Shown: piece by piece, positions 53,532-55,415 of the stretch
How the letters are laid out: each line of letters opens with the position of its first letter
Position numbering within the stretch: position 1 is the first letter of the stretch
From: Candidatus Methanoperedens sp.
Lineage (GTDB): Archaea > Halobacteriota > Methanosarcinia > Methanosarcinales > Methanoperedenaceae
DNA: 55,415 bases
Direction: 5' to 3'
Assembly (NCBI GenBank): GCA_026552975.1
Contig: JAPMTR010000079.1
Coordinates: forward strand, 1-55,415
Position numbers and translations under genes: made by a program
The notes under the pieces: model-generated
What the model saw: only the letters and a program-made list of their open reading frames with translations
The model's database searches: none
What the model was told of the DNA's origin: nothing

Positions 53532-55304
53532 ATGGGAAAGATCCATCTTCTTGACAATGCTTCCATTAATAAAATAGCAGCAGGGGAAGTCATCGAACGA
53601 CCAGCATCAGTCGTCAAGGAACTTATTGAAAACTCGATAGATGCTGGAGCAGACACCATCAGGATAGAGGTCGTGATGGGCCAAAAAAGCTCCATTCGCA
53701 TTACAGATAATGGCTGCGGAATGAGTAAAGATGACGCTGCTTTATCTTTTATTAAACACGCTACAAGCAAGATACAAAATGTTGAGGACATAGAGACAGT
53801 AAAAACAATGGGATTTAGAGGCGAAGCGCTTTCATCCATTTGCGCCATAGCAAATGTGGAGATCATAACAAAGACAAAAGATGAACTTGCAGGGACAAAG
53901 GTAATTATCAGGGGCGGGGAACTGATAAGCATCGATCAGACCGGTGCGCCTGAAGGGACATCTATTGTTGTCGATGAACTTTTCTATAATACGCCGGTCA
54001 GGAAAAAATACTTAAGATCAGATAGTGTTGAACTGGCCCATATAATAGATGTTGTAACAAGGATGGCGCTCGGGCACGATAAAATATCGTTTTCGCTTTC
54101 AACTAAAGAGAAAGAGGTCATTCGATCCCCCTCATCAGAACTCCTGGATACGATAATTCACATTTACGGCCAGGATATTGCAAGAGCCATGTTCCCGATC
54201 GATCTTGTGGCCGGGAATATCAGGATAACAGGTTACATTTCAAAACCTGAATTATTAAGAAGCAGTCTACTTTTCCAGTCTTTTTTTATCAATGACAGGA
54301 GTATTAATTCAAAAGCCATCGGATTTGCATTGAGGGACGGATACGGCACCCTGATTCCAAAAGGGCGTTTTCCGATCTGTATTTTAAAGATATACGTCGA
54401 TGCCAGGGAAGTGGATGTCAATGTGCATCCAGCGAAGAACCAGGTGAGACTGAGCCATGAAAGAGAAATATGCGATATGGTTACGCGCTCGGTCAGGGAA
54501 GCGCTTTCTGGAAAAAATTTAATCCCTGAAATAAATATTCTCTCGAAGCAGCCAAAACAATCTCAACTATCGGGGCAACTACAAAGATCATTAATATACG
54601 ACGCTCCTGATCCCCGTCCTCAGCTGGTAAATGAGAACATGATCGATTTTAGACCTTCTGCAAAAGATACGCAACGAAGATTGAGGCGATCAGAAAGCTC
54701 TGTGGCCAAAATGGAAAAACCCGCAGGGATGGAATTACCTCAGGTCAAAGTTCTTGGCCAGGTGGATAGTTTATATATGCTTGTCCAAATCGGGGAAAGC
54801 CTTATGATAATAGATCAGCATGCTGCCCATGAACGTATTTTTTTTGAACTTGTGAGGGCTTCAAAGAGGGATGATTCCCAGGAACTCATCGTTCCGATCA
54901 ACATGGATCTTGATCAAAGAGAGGTCGCTCTAATGAAGGAAACCATACCTTACCTTGAGGAGTTCGGCTTTCGGATATCTGGATTCGGGCAAGATACATT
55001 TGCAGTAACAGCTGTTCCTATTGTCCTGGGAAAACTTGAAGACCCGGCAATGGTACATGATATTATTTCAGATATTCTCTCGCAAGGGAAGATAAAAAAT
55101 GAGACCGGGATTTTTGAAAGGGTGACTAAAAGTATCGCATGCAGAAGCGCTGTCAAGGCGGGTGCGGTTTGTTCGACTGAACAGATGGAAAGTCTCACCA
55201 GGCAGCTTTTGCAGACCGAGAATCCTTATACCTGTCCTCATGGAAGACCCACGATGCTTTCATTTAATAGACAGGAACTGGATAAACTTTTCAAAAGGAG
55301 TTAG
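53532..55304 (+). CDS. mutL: DNA mismatch repair protein MutL
   Basis: The protein has 590 residues. The N-terminal GHKL ATPase has ELIENSIDAGAD, ITDNGCGMS, MGFRGEALSSI and GTSIVVDELFYNTPVRKK. A linker (about 340-400) follows. The C-terminal dimer/endonuclease domain has DQHAAHERIFFE (the DQHA-x2-E-x4-E metal site), ACRSAVKAG and CPHGRPT, so this is a nicking MutL. Canonical MutL is found only in some archaea, so the gene is probably of bacterial origin. MutS is not in the window. Confidence 0.93.
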   Translation: MGKIHLLDNASINKIAAGEVIERPASVVKELIENSIDAGADTIRIEVVMGQKSSIRITDNGCGMSKDDAALSFIKHATSKIQNVEDIETVKTMGFRGEALSSICAIANVEIITKTKDELAGTKVIIRGGELISIDQTGAPEGTSIVVDELFYNTPVRKKYLRSDSVELAHIIDVVTRMALGHDKISFSLSTKEKEVIRSPSSELLDTIIHIYGQDIARAMFPIDLVAGNIRITGYISKPELLRSSLLFQSFFINDRSINSKAIGFALRDGYGTLIPKGRFPICILKIYVDAREVDVNVHPAKNQVRLSHEREICDMVTRSVREALSGKNLIPEINILSKQPKQSQLSGQLQRSLIYDAPDPRPQLVNENMIDFRPSAKDTQRRLRRSESSVAKMEKPAGMELPQVKVLGQVDSLYMLVQIGESLMIIDQHAAHERIFFELVRASKRDDSQELIVPINMDLDQREVALMKETIPYLEEFGFRISGFGQDTFAVTAVPIVLGKLEDPAMVHDIISDILSQGKIKNETGIFERVTKSIACRSAVKAGAVCSTEQMESLTRQLLQTENPYTCPHGRPTMLSFNRQELDKLFKRS

Positions 55305-55334
55305 TTTAATTATATATTATGATAACTTGGGTGT

Positions 55335-55415
55335 ATGGTAAGGGTAATCGGAATAGATCCGGGAACAAAAAGTTTTGATCTTTGCGGTCTTGATGACGAT
55401 GAAGTAATTCTTGAC
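55335..55415 (+). CDS. DUF1464-type protein, 5' end only
   Basis: The first 27 codons before the window ends read VRVIGIDPGTKSFDLCGLDD and continue EVILD. The GIDPGTKS start is an ASKHA/actin-like phosphate-binding strand, as in the archaeal DUF1464 (predicted butyrate-kinase-like) family. It starts 30 bases after the mutL stop on the same strand. The remainder lies outside the window. Confidence 0.6.
   Translation, partial: MVRVIGIDPGTKSFDLCGLDDDEVILD

Overview
The window is chromosomal DNA of a methanogen-type euryarchaeon, most likely a member of the Methanosarcinales (methanogenic, or an ANME-2d-like methane oxidiser). The evidence is the mix of C1-cofactor genes (mch, cofC, mptA, mfnD, arfC, archaeal ribC, methanogenesis marker 2) with archaeal information-processing genes (aRF1, RFC large subunit, L1-L10-L12, NAC, PAN, GatD, archaeal AlaRS, MBF1). 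Shine-Dalgarno sequences of the GGTGAT/GGAGG type and TTG or GTG starts are common. The species cannot be fixed from the sequence alone.

Layout. 1-4635 is a cell-surface cluster: a decayed cohesin gene, then three secreted cohesin-domain proteins. One carries two recently duplicated jelly-roll domains, one carries its own dockerin, and one has a PGF-pre-PGF-like domain and a membrane anchor. 5026-7433 holds two convergent nucleotide-sugar genes. 7434-8094 holds two genes of under 60 codons, one a Cys-rich 55-residue protein. 8095-16529 runs through a TrkA-N/DHH protein, aRF1, marker 2, a phosphoribosyltransferase and a coiled-coil protein. It ends with a BlaI-like repressor, M56 peptidase and HtpX (with an EF-hand) gene set next to arfC. 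16624-26539 contains serA, guaAA, rfcL, a PGF-CTERM surface protein, cofC, pdxS, mfnD and several membrane proteins. 26540-28710 is the L1-L10-L12 operon with a folded leader and an intrinsic-type terminator. 28775-31464 (minus strand) is thrC, a ubiquitin-like sulfur carrier, hisI, an A-type Fe-S protein and NAC. 31626-34194 is a PUA protein, nnr and moaC.

34195-34567 is the largest gap without a protein gene. It holds two copies of a roughly 150-bp unit that begins with a perfect 11-12 bp inverted repeat enclosing a fully conserved loop of about 38 nt. The tail of the unit recurs alone at 4882-4941. This is the best candidate in the window for an undescribed element. 34568-46360 contains gatD, an aspartase/fumarase-family gene, purB, ribC, a class V aminotransferase, a one-Cys peroxiredoxin, a frameshifted small gene and mch. 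46473-55415 contains alaS, MBF1/pan (divergent), a PEBP protein, mptA, an internally duplicated 8-helix membrane protein, mutL and the start of a DUF1464-type gene.

All functional names rest on motif recognition by eye. No database search was run.
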